NCBI GenBank assembly: GCA_016874295.1
Contig: VGUH01000016.1
Span: forward strand, 1-64,000
Length of the DNA stretch: 64,000 nt
Direction of reading: 5' to 3'
From: Gammaproteobacteria bacterium
GTDB taxonomy: Bacteria; Pseudomonadota; Gammaproteobacteria; Steroidobacterales; Steroidobacteraceae
In this document: piece by piece, positions 56,455 to 64,000 of the stretch
Layout: the number at the start of each line of letters is the position of its first letter
Position numbering within the stretch: the first letter of the stretch is position 1
The notes under the pieces: model-generated
Databases searched by the model: none
The model's input: only the letters and a program-made list of their open reading frames with translations
What the model was told of the DNA's origin: nothing
Program-made: the position numbers and the translations under genes

Positions 56455-58173
56455 TCACCGACCGCGCAGGAAGATGCGGTCGAGCTCGGCAAGCGTGAGC
56501 CGCGTCCAGGTCGGACGGCCGTGACTGCATTGCCCCGCACGCTCCGTGCGCTCCATGTCGCGCAGCAGCGCATTCATCTCCGGCAGCGTGAGCTGACGGT
56601 GCGCGCGCACCGCGCTGCGGCAGGCGATTTTCGCGAGCAGCTCGTTCTGGCTGATGTCGATTCGGTGCGCCGTGCCGCCGGCGCCGAGATCGGCGAGCGC
56701 ATCGGCGAGGATCGCCGCGACGTCCTCGCCCGCGAGCGCGACCGGCACCTCACGCACGGCGAGTGTCGCCGGGCCGGCGCGATCCACCGCGAAACCCGCG
56801 GCGGCAAGCTCGGCGGCGTGCTGCTCCGCGAGTGACGCCTCGGCTTCCGTGGTCGCGAGCAGCGCCGGCACGAGCAGCGCCTGGCGCGGCCCGCGGCCCG
56901 AGTCCAGCGCCGACTTCAGGCGCTCGTACAGGATGCGCTCGTGGGCGGCGTGCATGTCCACGAGTACCATGCCGTCGGCCGACTGCGCGACGATGTAGAT
57001 GCCGTGCAGCTGCGCCACGGCATGGCCGAGCGGGTGATCGCCGTCCGCCGCGCCCGATGCGGCGGCCGGCGGGCGCTCCGGCCCCGCGCCATAGCCCGGA
57101 GCGGCTTCGCCGAGGGCGAGAGCCGCGGCGGGCGGCGGCGGCAGGGCCCAGCGCGACGCGGCAGCGACCGGCGCGGAACCCGACTCGGCGAGCGCGCGCT
57201 CGACCGTGCGGAACAGGAAATCATGCACGCCGCGGCCGTCACGGAAGCGCAGCTCGAGTTTCTGCGGGTGCGCATTCACGTCCAGCTGCAGCGGATCCAG
57301 CGCGAGGTAGAGCAGCCACGCCGGGTGCCGGCTGCCGTGGCTCACGTCGCGATAGCCGAGGCGCACCGCGCTCGCGAGCAGCCGGTCGCGGACCATGCGG
57401 CCGTTGACGAACAGGAACTGGCGGTCCGGCTGGGCGCGGGACGCCGACGGCAGCCCGATCCAGCCCTCGACCGCATAGCCCGCCTGCGCATGCGTCACAT
57501 AGCGCGAGGCGGCGACGAAGTCCGCGCCCACGAGGCGCGCGATGCGCGCCTCGCGCTCCAGCCGCCCGTGCGCGGCCGGCAGTGCGATTTGCTCGCGCCG
57601 GTTGTGGGTGAGCGTGAACCCGACCGCGAAGCGCGACAGCGCGAGCCGCGCGACGGTCTTCTGCACGTGCTGGAACTCGGTCGCCTCCGCGCGCAGGAAC
57701 TTGCGGCGCGCGGGCACGCGGTGGAAGAGATCGCGGACCTCGACGGTCGTGCCCTCGGGGTGCGCGGCCGGCCGCACGCGGCCCGGCCGGCCGTCGACGC
57801 ACTGGATTTCCGCGCCCGCCGCGGCACCCCGCGCCCGCGATACGAGCCGCAGCGCCGATACCGATGCGATCGACGGCAGTGCCTCGCCGCGGAACCCGAG
57901 CGAGGCGACCCGCTCGAGGTCCTCGAGCGAGGCGATCTTGCTGGTCGCGTGCCGCGCCAGCGCGAGCAACAGCTCCGCCGCGGCGATCCCGGCACCGTCG
58001 TCGCGCACCCGCACCAGGCGGATGCCGCCGTGCTCGACGTCGATCGACACCTGGCGCGCGCCAGCGTCGAGCGCATTCTCGACCAGCTCCTTGACCACCG
58101 ACGCCGGGCGCTCGATGACCTCGCCCGCAGCGATCTGGTCGACGAGCGGGCCTGCGAGGATGCGGATGGACAT
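56455..58173 (-). CDS. mutL: DNA mismatch repair protein MutL
   Basis: This 572-residue protein has an N-terminal GHKL ATPase: [42 protein letters not shown]-type region and a DMSR-like linker. A Pro/Ala-rich linker of about 50 residues lies near 330-390. The C-terminal domain has [13 protein letters not shown], which fits the D-x-HA-x2-E-x4-E metal site of MutL endonucleases, unlike dam-dependent E. coli MutL. It lies between the amidase gene and miaA. Confidence 0.96.
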   Translation of the reverse strand: MSIRILAGPLVDQIAAGEVIERPASVVKELVENALDAGARQVSIDVEHGGIRLVRVRDDGAGIAAAELLLALARHATSKIASLEDLERVASLGFRGEALPSIASVSALRLVSRARGAAAGAEIQCVDGRPGRVRPAAHPEGTTVEVRDLFHRVPARRKFLRAEATEFQHVQKTVARLALSRFAVGFTLTHNRREQIALPAAHGRLEREARIARLVGADFVAASRYVTHAQAGYAVEGWIGLPSASRAQPDRQFLFVNGRMVRDRLLASAVRLGYRDVSHGSRHPAWLLYLALDPLQLDVNAHPQKLELRFRDGRGVHDFLFRTVERALAESGSAPVAAASRWALPPPPAAALALGEAAPGYGAGPERPPAAASGAADGDHPLGHAVAQLHGIYIVAQSADGMVLVDMHAAHERILYERLKSALDSGRGPRQALLVPALLATTEAEASLAEQHAAELAAAGFAVDRAGPATLAVREVPVALAGEDVAAILADALADLGAGGTAHRIDISQNELLAKIACRSAVRAHRQLTLPEMNALLRDMERTERAGQCSHGRPTWTRLTLAELDRIFLRGR

Positions 58174-58214
58174 GGCGCGGCGACTGCCGCGCCAGTGTAC
58201 CGGTTAGGGCTCCC

Positions 58215-59474
58215 CTAGGTGCCGGCGACGGGAATCTCGCCCTGCGCGACGGTCTGGCGCAGCGCCTGGCCGCGCTCGCGGGCGGCGAGTGACGCCACGC
58301 GCGACCCGGGCGGCGGGTGGTCGTAGAAATAGCGGCGCAGGCCCGCATGGATCGCACCGGCGAGCCGGTCCTGGTGCCCGGGATCGCGCAGCTTCTTCTC
58401 TTCATCCGGGTTCGAGATGAAGGCGGTCTCGACCAGCATCGAGGGTACATCGGGCGAGGTCAGCACGATCAGGCTTGCGTGCTGCACCTCGCTCTTCTTG
58501 AGCTGCCCGACGTGGTCGAGCTCGACCAGCACGCGGGACGCCGCCTCGCGGCTCGCGCTGATCGCGGCGTTCTGCGACAGGTCGAGCAGCACCGAGGCGA
58601 GCACGTCGCTCTTGTCGTCGAGCGACACGCCGCCGATCAGGTCCGCGGCGTTCTCGCGCTCGGCGAGCCAGCGCGCGGCCTCGCTGCTCGCGCGGCGCGT
58701 CGACAGCACGTAGACCGACGAGCCGCGGACCGAGCGGTCCATGAACGCGTCGGCGTGGATGGAAATGAACAGGTCCGCCTGGTGCACGCGCGCGCGGCGG
58801 ATGCGCTCGCGGAACGGCACAAAATAGTCGCCGGTGCGGGTCAATACCGCCTTCATGCCCGGCTCGGCGTTGATGCGCTCCGCGAGCTTGCTCGCGACCG
58901 CGAGTGCGACGGTCTTCTCGCGCGTGCCGGACTTGCCGATCGCGCCCGGGTCCTCGCCGCCGTGGCCGGCGTCGATCGCGATCACGAGGTCGCGCTCCGC
59001 GCCGTCGCCCGCCACCTTGACGGGCTTCGGCGCCTCGGCCGGCGCCGCAGGCGGCTGGCCCTGGACCTGTGCGTCGGCCTTGCCCGAGCCGAGGTCGACT
59101 ACCAGCCGATGCCCGTAGGTCTCGTTCGGCGGCGTGAGGAAGGCCTTGACGTCGACCTTCGCGTTGACGTCGAGCACGACGCGCAGGCCAGAATTTCCGC
59201 GCGCGCCGAGCCGCACGGCTTGCACGAACCCGGTGCCATCGGGAAGCTTGATGGCGGACGGGTCCGCCTGAAGGCGCTCGAAATCGATGACGACGCGGTC
59301 GGGACCTTCGAGCGGGAATACCGTGTAAGCCGCCGGGGCGGTGAGATCGAGCACGACGCGGGTGAAATCCGGGCTCGCCCAGACACGGACGTCGCGCAAC
59401 GCCGGTGAGTCGGCCGCCGCCGAGACCGAGGCGAGCAGCAGGACGAAAAGACCGAATGTCCGCATGGGACGCAT
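58215..59474 (-). CDS. N-acetylmuramoyl-L-alanine amidase (AmiC/AmiB type)
   Basis: This 419-residue periplasmic amidase splits septal peptidoglycan. It has a signal peptide (FGLFVLLLASVSAAADS), an AMIN domain (about 25-130: RVVLDLTAPAAYTVF) and an Amidase_3 catalytic domain with zinc ligands in IDAGHGGEDPGAIG, REKTVALAV, SIHADAF and MLVETAFISNPDEE. It ends after the domain without a LysM repeat, unlike E. coli AmiB. It sits between tsaE and mutL. Confidence 0.94.
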   Translation of the reverse strand: MRPMRTFGLFVLLLASVSAAADSPALRDVRVWASPDFTRVVLDLTAPAAYTVFPLEGPDRVVIDFERLQADPSAIKLPDGTGFVQAVRLGARGNSGLRVVLDVNAKVDVKAFLTPPNETYGHRLVVDLGSGKADAQVQGQPPAAPAEAPKPVKVAGDGAERDLVIAIDAGHGGEDPGAIGKSGTREKTVALAVASKLAERINAEPGMKAVLTRTGDYFVPFRERIRRARVHQADLFISIHADAFMDRSVRGSSVYVLSTRRASSEAARWLAERENAADLIGGVSLDDKSDVLASVLLDLSQNAAISASREAASRVLVELDHVGQLKKSEVQHASLIVLTSPDVPSMLVETAFISNPDEEKKLRDPGHQDRLAGAIHAGLRRYFYDHPPPGSRVASLAARERGQALRQTVAQGEIPVAGT

Positions 59475-59538
59475 GACCGCCGTGCGCTCAGGTACCCCGC
59501 GGTTACTCTAGCGATCGAGGATTTTTAATTCAAGCTTT

Positions 59539-60033
59539 TCAGCAAGATACGCCGCACACTTCGAGTAGGGCGCGACTCGCGGTGAGCCACGCGCGCCCAC
59601 TTTCGCCGGCTGCGGCCAGCGAAATTTGCCGCCCGCTCCCCTCGTGCGCGAGGCAGGCGGCGATATCGGGCCTGCCGAGCGCTGTGCCCGCACGCTCGGG
59701 CCACTCGACCAGGACCAGGCCCGGCTGGCCGCGCAGGTCGCGATACCCGAGTCCCTCGAGCGCGGCCGCGCCCGGCGCGAGGCGGTAGAGGTCGAGGTGG
59801 TGCACGGAACCACGCGTCGTCTCGTAGGGCTCGATCAGCGTGAACGTCGGGCTGCGGATCGTCCCCGTGACGCCAAGCTCGCGCAGCAGCGCGCGCGCGA
59901 GCGTCGTCTTGCCGCTGCTGAGCTCGCCTGACAGCGCGAGCAGCAGGCCCTGCGACGAAAGGTCAGGCAAGCCGCGTGCCAGTGCCGCGCCCACGCAGGC
60001 GGTCGCCGCCTCGTCCGGCAGGCTCAATTCCAC
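59539..60033 (-). CDS. tsaE: tRNA threonylcarbamoyladenosine biosynthesis ATPase TsaE
   Basis: This 164-residue ATPase of the TsaBDE complex is needed for t6A37. Its P-loop is GELSSGKTTLARAL, with Ser-Ser where the family usually has Gly-Ala; SPTFTLIEPYE and HHLDLYRL follow. The start is GTG 60033 and it overlaps the nnr stop by 10 bases. Confidence 0.94.
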   Translation of the reverse strand: MELSLPDEAATACVGAALARGLPDLSSQGLLLALSGELSSGKTTLARALLRELGVTGTIRSPTFTLIEPYETTRGSVHHLDLYRLAPGAAALEGLGYRDLRGQPGLVLVEWPERAGTALGRPDIAACLAHEGSGRQISLAAAGESGRAWLTASRALLEVCGVSC

Positions 60034-61502
60034 GGATGGTTCACGACGCCGCGCAGCTCCGCGAGGATGTCGCTCGCGATCATGCCGCGCATGCCGGCGC
60101 GCGCCGCGCGATCGCCCGCCTCGGCATGCAGGAACACGCCCGCGGCCGCGGCCTCGACCAACCCGTCGGCGCAGGCCAGCAGCGCCGCGATCACGCCGGT
60201 CAGCACGTCGCCGCTGCCGGCGGTCGCCATCCCGGGATTGCCGCGGTCGCAGACCCAGGGCACCGACGTGCCCCCGTGCACCAGCGTGTTCGCTCCTTTC
60301 AGCACGCAGGTCCCGCCGTAGCGATCGACGATCTCGCGCACGGTGTCGAGGCGGCTGCGCGGTACGGCGGTCGCGCTGGAATCAAGGAGCCGACGGGCCT
60401 CGCCGGGATGCGGCGTCAGGATCCAGTGCGCGGCCTTCCTGGGGCGTGCGGCGAGCAGCGTCAACGCATCGGCATCGACGACCAAGCGATCGCGGGTCGC
60501 GAGTGCCGCCTCGAATGTGCGCTCCGCCCCGGCGTCGAGGCCGAGTCCGGGTCCAAGCGCGAGCGCACGGAGCTCGCCGCCGGACTCGAGGTCTTCGGGC
60601 CGCAGGTCGCTGCGGACGATCAGCTCCGGCCGGCCCGCCAGGATCGCCGCGGCGCTCGCGGCGGACGTCACGATCGACACGAGCCCGGCGCCGGTGCGCA
60701 GCGCCGCCTCCCCTGCGAGCCGCGCCGCACCCGGCATGGCGTGTCCGCCGACGATCACCACGCGGCCGTGCGCGCCCTTGTGCGCGGACCGGCGCCGCGG
60801 CGGCAGGGCGCGCGCCGCAAGCGGGCCGTCGATTCGGCGCATGACCGGCTGCTCTGCCGCGCGGATCCCCGGCGGAAGTTCGAGCCCTGCGAACTCGAGG
60901 CGGCCGACGTAGTCCGGCGCCATGCCGAGGTAGTAGCCACTCTTCAGCGCGACAAACGCGAGGGTCACCGTGGCGATGACCGCCTGGCCGTGCGGCTCGC
61001 CGCTGTCGGCATCGAGGCCCGAGGGAATGTCCAGCGCGAGGACCGGCGCGCCGCGCTGGTTCAGCTGGCGCACGACCGAGGCGAACGGCTCCTCGAGCGG
61101 GCGGTCGGTACCGGTGCCGAGCAAGGCGTCGACGAACACGTCGTGGCGCTCGAGCAAGGCGCTGCCGGATGATTCGGTGTGGCCGCCGTCCGCGGCGAAA
61201 TCCACCTGCGCGCGCGCCGCATCGCCCTGAAGTCCACGCGGGTCCGAGACCGCGATGACGCGCACGTCGAGCCCCGCGGCGCGCGCGAGGCGGGCGACGA
61301 CGTAGCCGTCGCCCGCATTGTTGCCGGGGCCGCACAACACGCCGACCGATCGCGCGCCAGGCCAGTGGCGGCGCAAGGTCGCGAACGCCGCTTCGCCCGC
61401 GCGCTGCATCAGGACGTACCCGGGAATCCCGCCCGCGATGGCGCGTCGATCCATCGCGCGCACGGACGCGGCCGAATAGACCTCGACGGGCAGCGGACCC
61501 AT
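60024..61502 (-). CDS. nnr: bifunctional NAD(P)H-hydrate epimerase / ADP-dependent dehydratase
   Basis: This 492-residue enzyme repairs hydrated NAD(P)H. The N-terminal YjeF epimerase domain (about 1-215) has VGVLCGPGNNAGDGYVVARL. The C-terminal carbohydrate-kinase-like dehydratase has VVIVGGHAMPGAARLAGEAA, LTPHPGEARRLL and the catalytic NPGMATAGSGDVLTGVIAAL. It is divergent from queG, as yjeF and queG are in E. coli. Confidence 0.96.
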   Translation of the reverse strand: MGPLPVEVYSAASVRAMDRRAIAGGIPGYVLMQRAGEAAFATLRRHWPGARSVGVLCGPGNNAGDGYVVARLARAAGLDVRVIAVSDPRGLQGDAARAQVDFAADGGHTESSGSALLERHDVFVDALLGTGTDRPLEEPFASVVRQLNQRGAPVLALDIPSGLDADSGEPHGQAVIATVTLAFVALKSGYYLGMAPDYVGRLEFAGLELPPGIRAAEQPVMRRIDGPLAARALPPRRRSAHKGAHGRVVIVGGHAMPGAARLAGEAALRTGAGLVSIVTSAASAAAILAGRPELIVRSDLRPEDLESGGELRALALGPGLGLDAGAERTFEAALATRDRLVVDADALTLLAARPRKAAHWILTPHPGEARRLLDSSATAVPRSRLDTVREIVDRYGGTCVLKGANTLVHGGTSVPWVCDRGNPGMATAGSGDVLTGVIAALLACADGLVEAAAAGVFLHAEAGDRAARAGMRGMIASDILAELRGVVNHPWN

Positions 61503-61511
61503 GCGCGTGAT

Positions 61512-61517
61512 TATACT
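61512..61517 (+). promoter_or_regulatory. candidate -10 box for queG
   Basis: TATACT lies 23 bases before the queG ATG in the 38-bp gap with nnr. The surrounding GATTATACTGGCC recurs upstream of kbl. No clear -35 is seen. Confidence 0.4.
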
Positions 61518-61540
61518 GGCCGCTCCGCCGAGCCCCCGGA

Positions 61541-62614
61541 ATGGCCCCGCCCCTCACCGACGCCGACCTCGCGAAGCTGCGTGCCCGGCTCGATGCGCTC
61601 GCGCGCGAGCTCGGCTTCGACCAGGTGGGGGTCGCGGACACCGACCTCGCCACGGACGAGGCGAACCTGGAGCGCTGGCTCGCCGAACGGCGTCACGGCG
61701 GCATGGACTACATGGCGCGCCACGGCCGGCGCCGCAGCCGCCCGGCGGAACTCGTGCCCGGCACGCTGCGCGTCATCAGCCTGCGCATGCGCAGCTCCGC
61801 GCCCGACGCCGCGCCGGCGAGCGCGGTGCTGAATGACGGCGCCAGGGCCTACATCGCCCGCTACGCACTCGGCCGCGACTACCACAAGCTGCTGCGCGGG
61901 CGCCTCGCCGAACTCGCGGCCCGGCTCACCGCCGAATTCGGCCCCTTCGGTCATCGCGCCTTCTGCGACTCGGCGCCGGTGATGGAAAAGCCGCTGGCGC
62001 GCAATGCCGGGCTCGGCTGGATCGGCAAGCACACGAACCTGATCAACGACCGCGCCGGCTCGCTGTTCATGCTCGGCGAGCTGTACACCGACCTGCCGCT
62101 CGCGCCGGACGCGCCCGCGAAGGACCGCTGCGGCACCTGCACGGCGTGCCTGCCCGCCTGCCCGACGGGCGCGATCACGGCGCCCTACCAGCTCGACGCG
62201 CGGCGCTGCATTTCCTATCTCACCATCGAGCACCACGGCCCGATCCCCGAGGCGCTGCGGTCCGCGATCGGCAACCGCGTGTTCGGCTGCGACGACTGCC
62301 AGCTCGTCTGCCCCTGGAACAAGTTCGCCGAGGTCGCCGCGGAGCCGGACTTCCGCGTGCGCCACCGGCTCGACAGCGCGGATCTCGTCGAGCTGTTCGC
62401 GTGGAGCGAGGCGGAGTATCTCGAGAAGACCGAGGGCAGCGCGCTGCGGCGTCTCGGCTACGGGCGGTGGCTGCGCAATCTCGCGGTCGCGCTTGGCAAC
62501 GCGCCGCGCTCCGCGGCTGCCGCGGCGGCGCTCGCCGCGCGTGCCGGCGACGCCGATCCCGTGCTGCGCGAGCACGTCGCCTGGGCGCTCGCGCGCCAGG
62601 CGCAGGCGGGCTAG
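61541..62614 (+). CDS. queG: epoxyqueuosine reductase QueG
   Basis: This 357-residue cobalamin and Fe-S enzyme makes queuosine from epoxyqueuosine in tRNA. The N-terminal domain has GFDQVGVADTDL. Two [4Fe-4S] sites are CGTCTACLPACPTGAI near 189-204 and FGCDDCQLVCPWNKF near 246-260. The C-terminal HEAT-like part ends AWALARQA. Its TAG stop shares the CTAG with the stop of the opposite deoxynucleoside kinase. Confidence 0.96.
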   Translation: MAPPLTDADLAKLRARLDALARELGFDQVGVADTDLATDEANLERWLAERRHGGMDYMARHGRRRSRPAELVPGTLRVISLRMRSSAPDAAPASAVLNDGARAYIARYALGRDYHKLLRGRLAELAARLTAEFGPFGHRAFCDSAPVMEKPLARNAGLGWIGKHTNLINDRAGSLFMLGELYTDLPLAPDAPAKDRCGTCTACLPACPTGAITAPYQLDARRCISYLTIEHHGPIPEALRSAIGNRVFGCDDCQLVCPWNKFAEVAAEPDFRVRHRLDSADLVELFAWSEAEYLEKTEGSALRRLGYGRWLRNLAVALGNAPRSAAAAAALAARAGDADPVLREHVAWALARQAQAG

Positions 62615-63279
62615 CGGCGTACCGGGTTGACGTAATGCCGGCCGCTGGTCGTGCGGCGGATGGTCTCGAACAGGTCCTCGAAGTCGCGCGAGTTGTTGGC
62701 GGGATCGATCTCGGCCGTGTTGACGATCAGGAGCGGCGAGGCCGTGTATTGGTGGAAGTAGCGCGTGTAGGCCTCGCTCAGGCGCTCGAGGTAGGCGGCG
62801 TCGATGTATTTCTCGAAGGGGATGCCACGCCGCTCGATGCGCTGCAGCAGGACATCGACCGGCGCCTGGAGGAACACGACGAGATCAGGCGTCGGAGCGT
62901 CCATCGCGAGGCGCGCGTAAATCTGGTCGTAGAGCTTGAACTCCTCGTCGTCGAGCACGATGCGCGCGAACAGGCGGTCCTTGTCCAGCATGTAGTCGGC
63001 GACTCGCACCTGCGCGAACAGGTCGTGCTGGCGGAGCTCCGCGAGCTGGCGCGAGCGCTGGAAAAGAAAGTACAGCTGGGCGGGGAACGCGGCCGCGCGC
63101 CGGTCCTTGTAGAAGCGCTCGAGGAACGGGTTGTCCATCGGCTGCTCGAGCACGGTGCCGGCGCCGGTCGCTTCGGCGAGGTTGCGCGCGAGGCTCGTCT
63201 TGCCGACGCCGATCAGGCCCTCGACGACCACCAGCCGGTGCGGCCAGCCCTGGACTTGTTCCTGATCCTCAGTCGTCAC
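62611..63279 (-). CDS. deoxynucleoside kinase (dNK family)
   Basis: This 222-residue P-loop kinase phosphorylates deoxynucleosides for salvage. P-loop VVEGLIGVGKTSLARNL near 19, the ERD-like region YKDRRAAAFPAQLYFLFQR, and the lid/RIERRG segment are present, followed by EKYIDAAYLERLSEAY. GTG 63279 lies inside the end of folK (11-base overlap), so it is coupled to folK. Substrate preference (dA/dG or dC/T) is not readable. Confidence 0.92.
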   Translation of the reverse strand: MTTEDQEQVQGWPHRLVVVEGLIGVGKTSLARNLAEATGAGTVLEQPMDNPFLERFYKDRRAAAFPAQLYFLFQRSRQLAELRQHDLFAQVRVADYMLDKDRLFARIVLDDEEFKLYDQIYARLAMDAPTPDLVVFLQAPVDVLLQRIERRGIPFEKYIDAAYLERLSEAYTRYFHQYTASPLLIVNTAEIDPANNSRDFEDLFETIRRTTSGRHYVNPVRR

Positions 63280-63787
63280 CGGAACCCCGTGCCGCGAGCC
63301 GCTCGATTCCCGCAGCCGGAACCCCGTCGCGCAACCGGCGGACCCGAGCGAGTCCCGGCACCTGGAGCTCCGCGGCGATTTCAGCCAGAGGATACAGGAC
63401 GAAATTGCGCTGGTGCAGGCCCGGATGCGGCAGGACGAGCCCCTCTTCCGCGATATGCAGGTCGCCATAGAGGAGGAGATCGAGGTCGATCACGCGCGGT
63501 CCCCAGCGAACGACGGGCTCGGCCTTCCCGAGCCGCCGCTCGATCGCCTGCAGCGACGCGAGCAGCGCCCGCGGCTCCGCAGTCGTCAGGAGTCCCGCCA
63601 CTGCGTTGACGAAGTCCGGCTGGTCCTGCGGTCCCATCGGCCGGGCGAGCCAGAGGCTGGAGCGCGCGACGAGCCGCGTATCGGGCAGCTGCGCCAGCGC
63701 CTCGAATGCCGCCTCCACCTGCCGGGCCGGTTCGGACAGGTTGCTGCCGAGCGCCACGTAGGCGGGACGCCAGGCCAATGGCCGCAC
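63269..63787 (-). CDS. folK: HPPK, 2-amino-4-hydroxy-6-hydroxymethyldihydropteridine diphosphokinase
   Basis: This 172-residue folate enzyme adds pyrophosphate from ATP to the pterin. AYVALGSNLSEPARQVEAAF, PDFVNAVAGLLTT, GPRVIDLDLLLYGD (metal-binding DxD) and LVLPHPGLHQRNFVLYPLAEI are present. The start is GTG 63787, directly after the pcnB TGA (TGAGTG). Confidence 0.97.
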   Translation of the reverse strand: MRPLAWRPAYVALGSNLSEPARQVEAAFEALAQLPDTRLVARSSLWLARPMGPQDQPDFVNAVAGLLTTAEPRALLASLQAIERRLGKAEPVVRWGPRVIDLDLLLYGDLHIAEEGLVLPHPGLHQRNFVLYPLAEIAAELQVPGLARVRRLRDGVPAAGIERLAARGSGDD

Positions 63788-64000
63788 TCAGGTCTCGGCG
63801 GGTGGCGGCGCGTGGCGCCGGCCGCCGCGCCGGCGGCGCCGGCGGCGGCGTGGCCCCGGCTCGTCGCCGCCCGGGCCGCCGTCAGTGCCGACGCGCTCGC
63901 GCTGCTGCTCGGGCGAGAGCGCGAGGAACTCGGTCCACCAGCGCGCGATCGCCGGATTCTCGGCGCCCGCGTGCGCGCGCAGCAGCAGGAAGTCGTAGGC
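63788..64000 (-). CDS. pcnB: poly(A) polymerase I, C-terminal fragment (gene runs off the window)
   Basis: The last 70 residues: AYDFLLLRAHAG, then RWWTEFLALSPEQQRERV, then an Arg-rich tail with eight consecutive Arg, which fits the basic C-terminus of PcnB. pcnB-folk is a usual gammaproteobacterial pair. The catalytic head lies beyond the window edge. Confidence 0.85.
   Translation of the reverse strand, partial: AYDFLLLRAHAGAENPAIARWWTEFLALSPEQQRERVGTDGGPGGDEPGPRRRRRRRRGGRRHAPPPAET

Overview
The window is high-GC DNA from a chromosomal core region of a gammaproteobacterium. The main evidence is gene order. Positions 42924-62614 carry rplI, rpsR, rpsF, rlmB, rnr, purA, DUF2065, hflC, hflK, hflX, hfq, miaA, mutL, amidase, tsaE, nnr and divergent queG, which is close to the E. 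coli order of this superoperon. Other gammaproteobacterial blocks are ffh/rpsP-rimM-trmD-rplS, dapA/gcvR/bcp, mlaFEDCB and pcnB-folK. The genus cannot be named from sequence alone. No stretch above 300 bases lacks a gene or gene remnant.

Region by region. 1-4850: the tail of an IS630-type transposase, a short orphan gene probably cut by that insertion, then DUF1820-purL on the minus strand. 4897-6035: a broken tagH-like (type VI secretion FHA) gene. 6036-8057: a perfect long palindrome, tRNA-Ser(GGA), an unusual lipoprotein with a barrel-like C-terminus, and dapA. 8198-13067: gcvR, peroxiredoxin, phoH-like, bepA and mlaA on the plus strand, meeting fda-mlaFEDCB on the minus strand; the mlaA and mlaB 3' ends overlap. 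17225-24532: a tight SUF operon (Rrf2 regulator, sufB, sufC, sufD, sufS, sufU, sufT) in which sufB carries an in-frame intein with homing-endonuclease motifs. 24621-31295: putA, Nudix, queuosine-precursor transporter, an amber-interrupted kbl, and tdh. 31374-36624: sppA, rplS, trmD, rimM, rpsP and ffh. 36738-40069: a CcsA-like membrane protein, a CorC/HlyC protein and radA. 40258-45827: an epimerase fragment coupled to alr, then alr, dnaB, rplI, DUF2232, rpsR, rpsF and rlmB, with a likely S6:S18 leader hairpin. 46050-64000: rnr, tRNA-Leu(CAG), Kdo hydroxylase, a shortened gene next to a phasin, purA, hflCK, hflX, hfq, miaA, mutL, amidase, tsaE, nnr, queG, deoxynucleoside kinase, folK and the 3' end of pcnB.

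Functional themes are Fe-S cluster assembly under a cysteine-bearing Rrf2 regulator, outer-membrane lipid asymmetry (mla, bepA, Kdo hydroxylase), translation and tRNA/rRNA modification, purine synthesis (purL, purA), and membrane and envelope proteolysis (sppA, hflKC).

The most notable items are the SufB intein, the two in-frame TAG interruptions (tagH and kbl), the pair of near-identical long perfect palindromes at convergent gene ends, and the hairpin-rich rnr-rlmB junction. No CRISPR array, prophage or complete mobile element is present.
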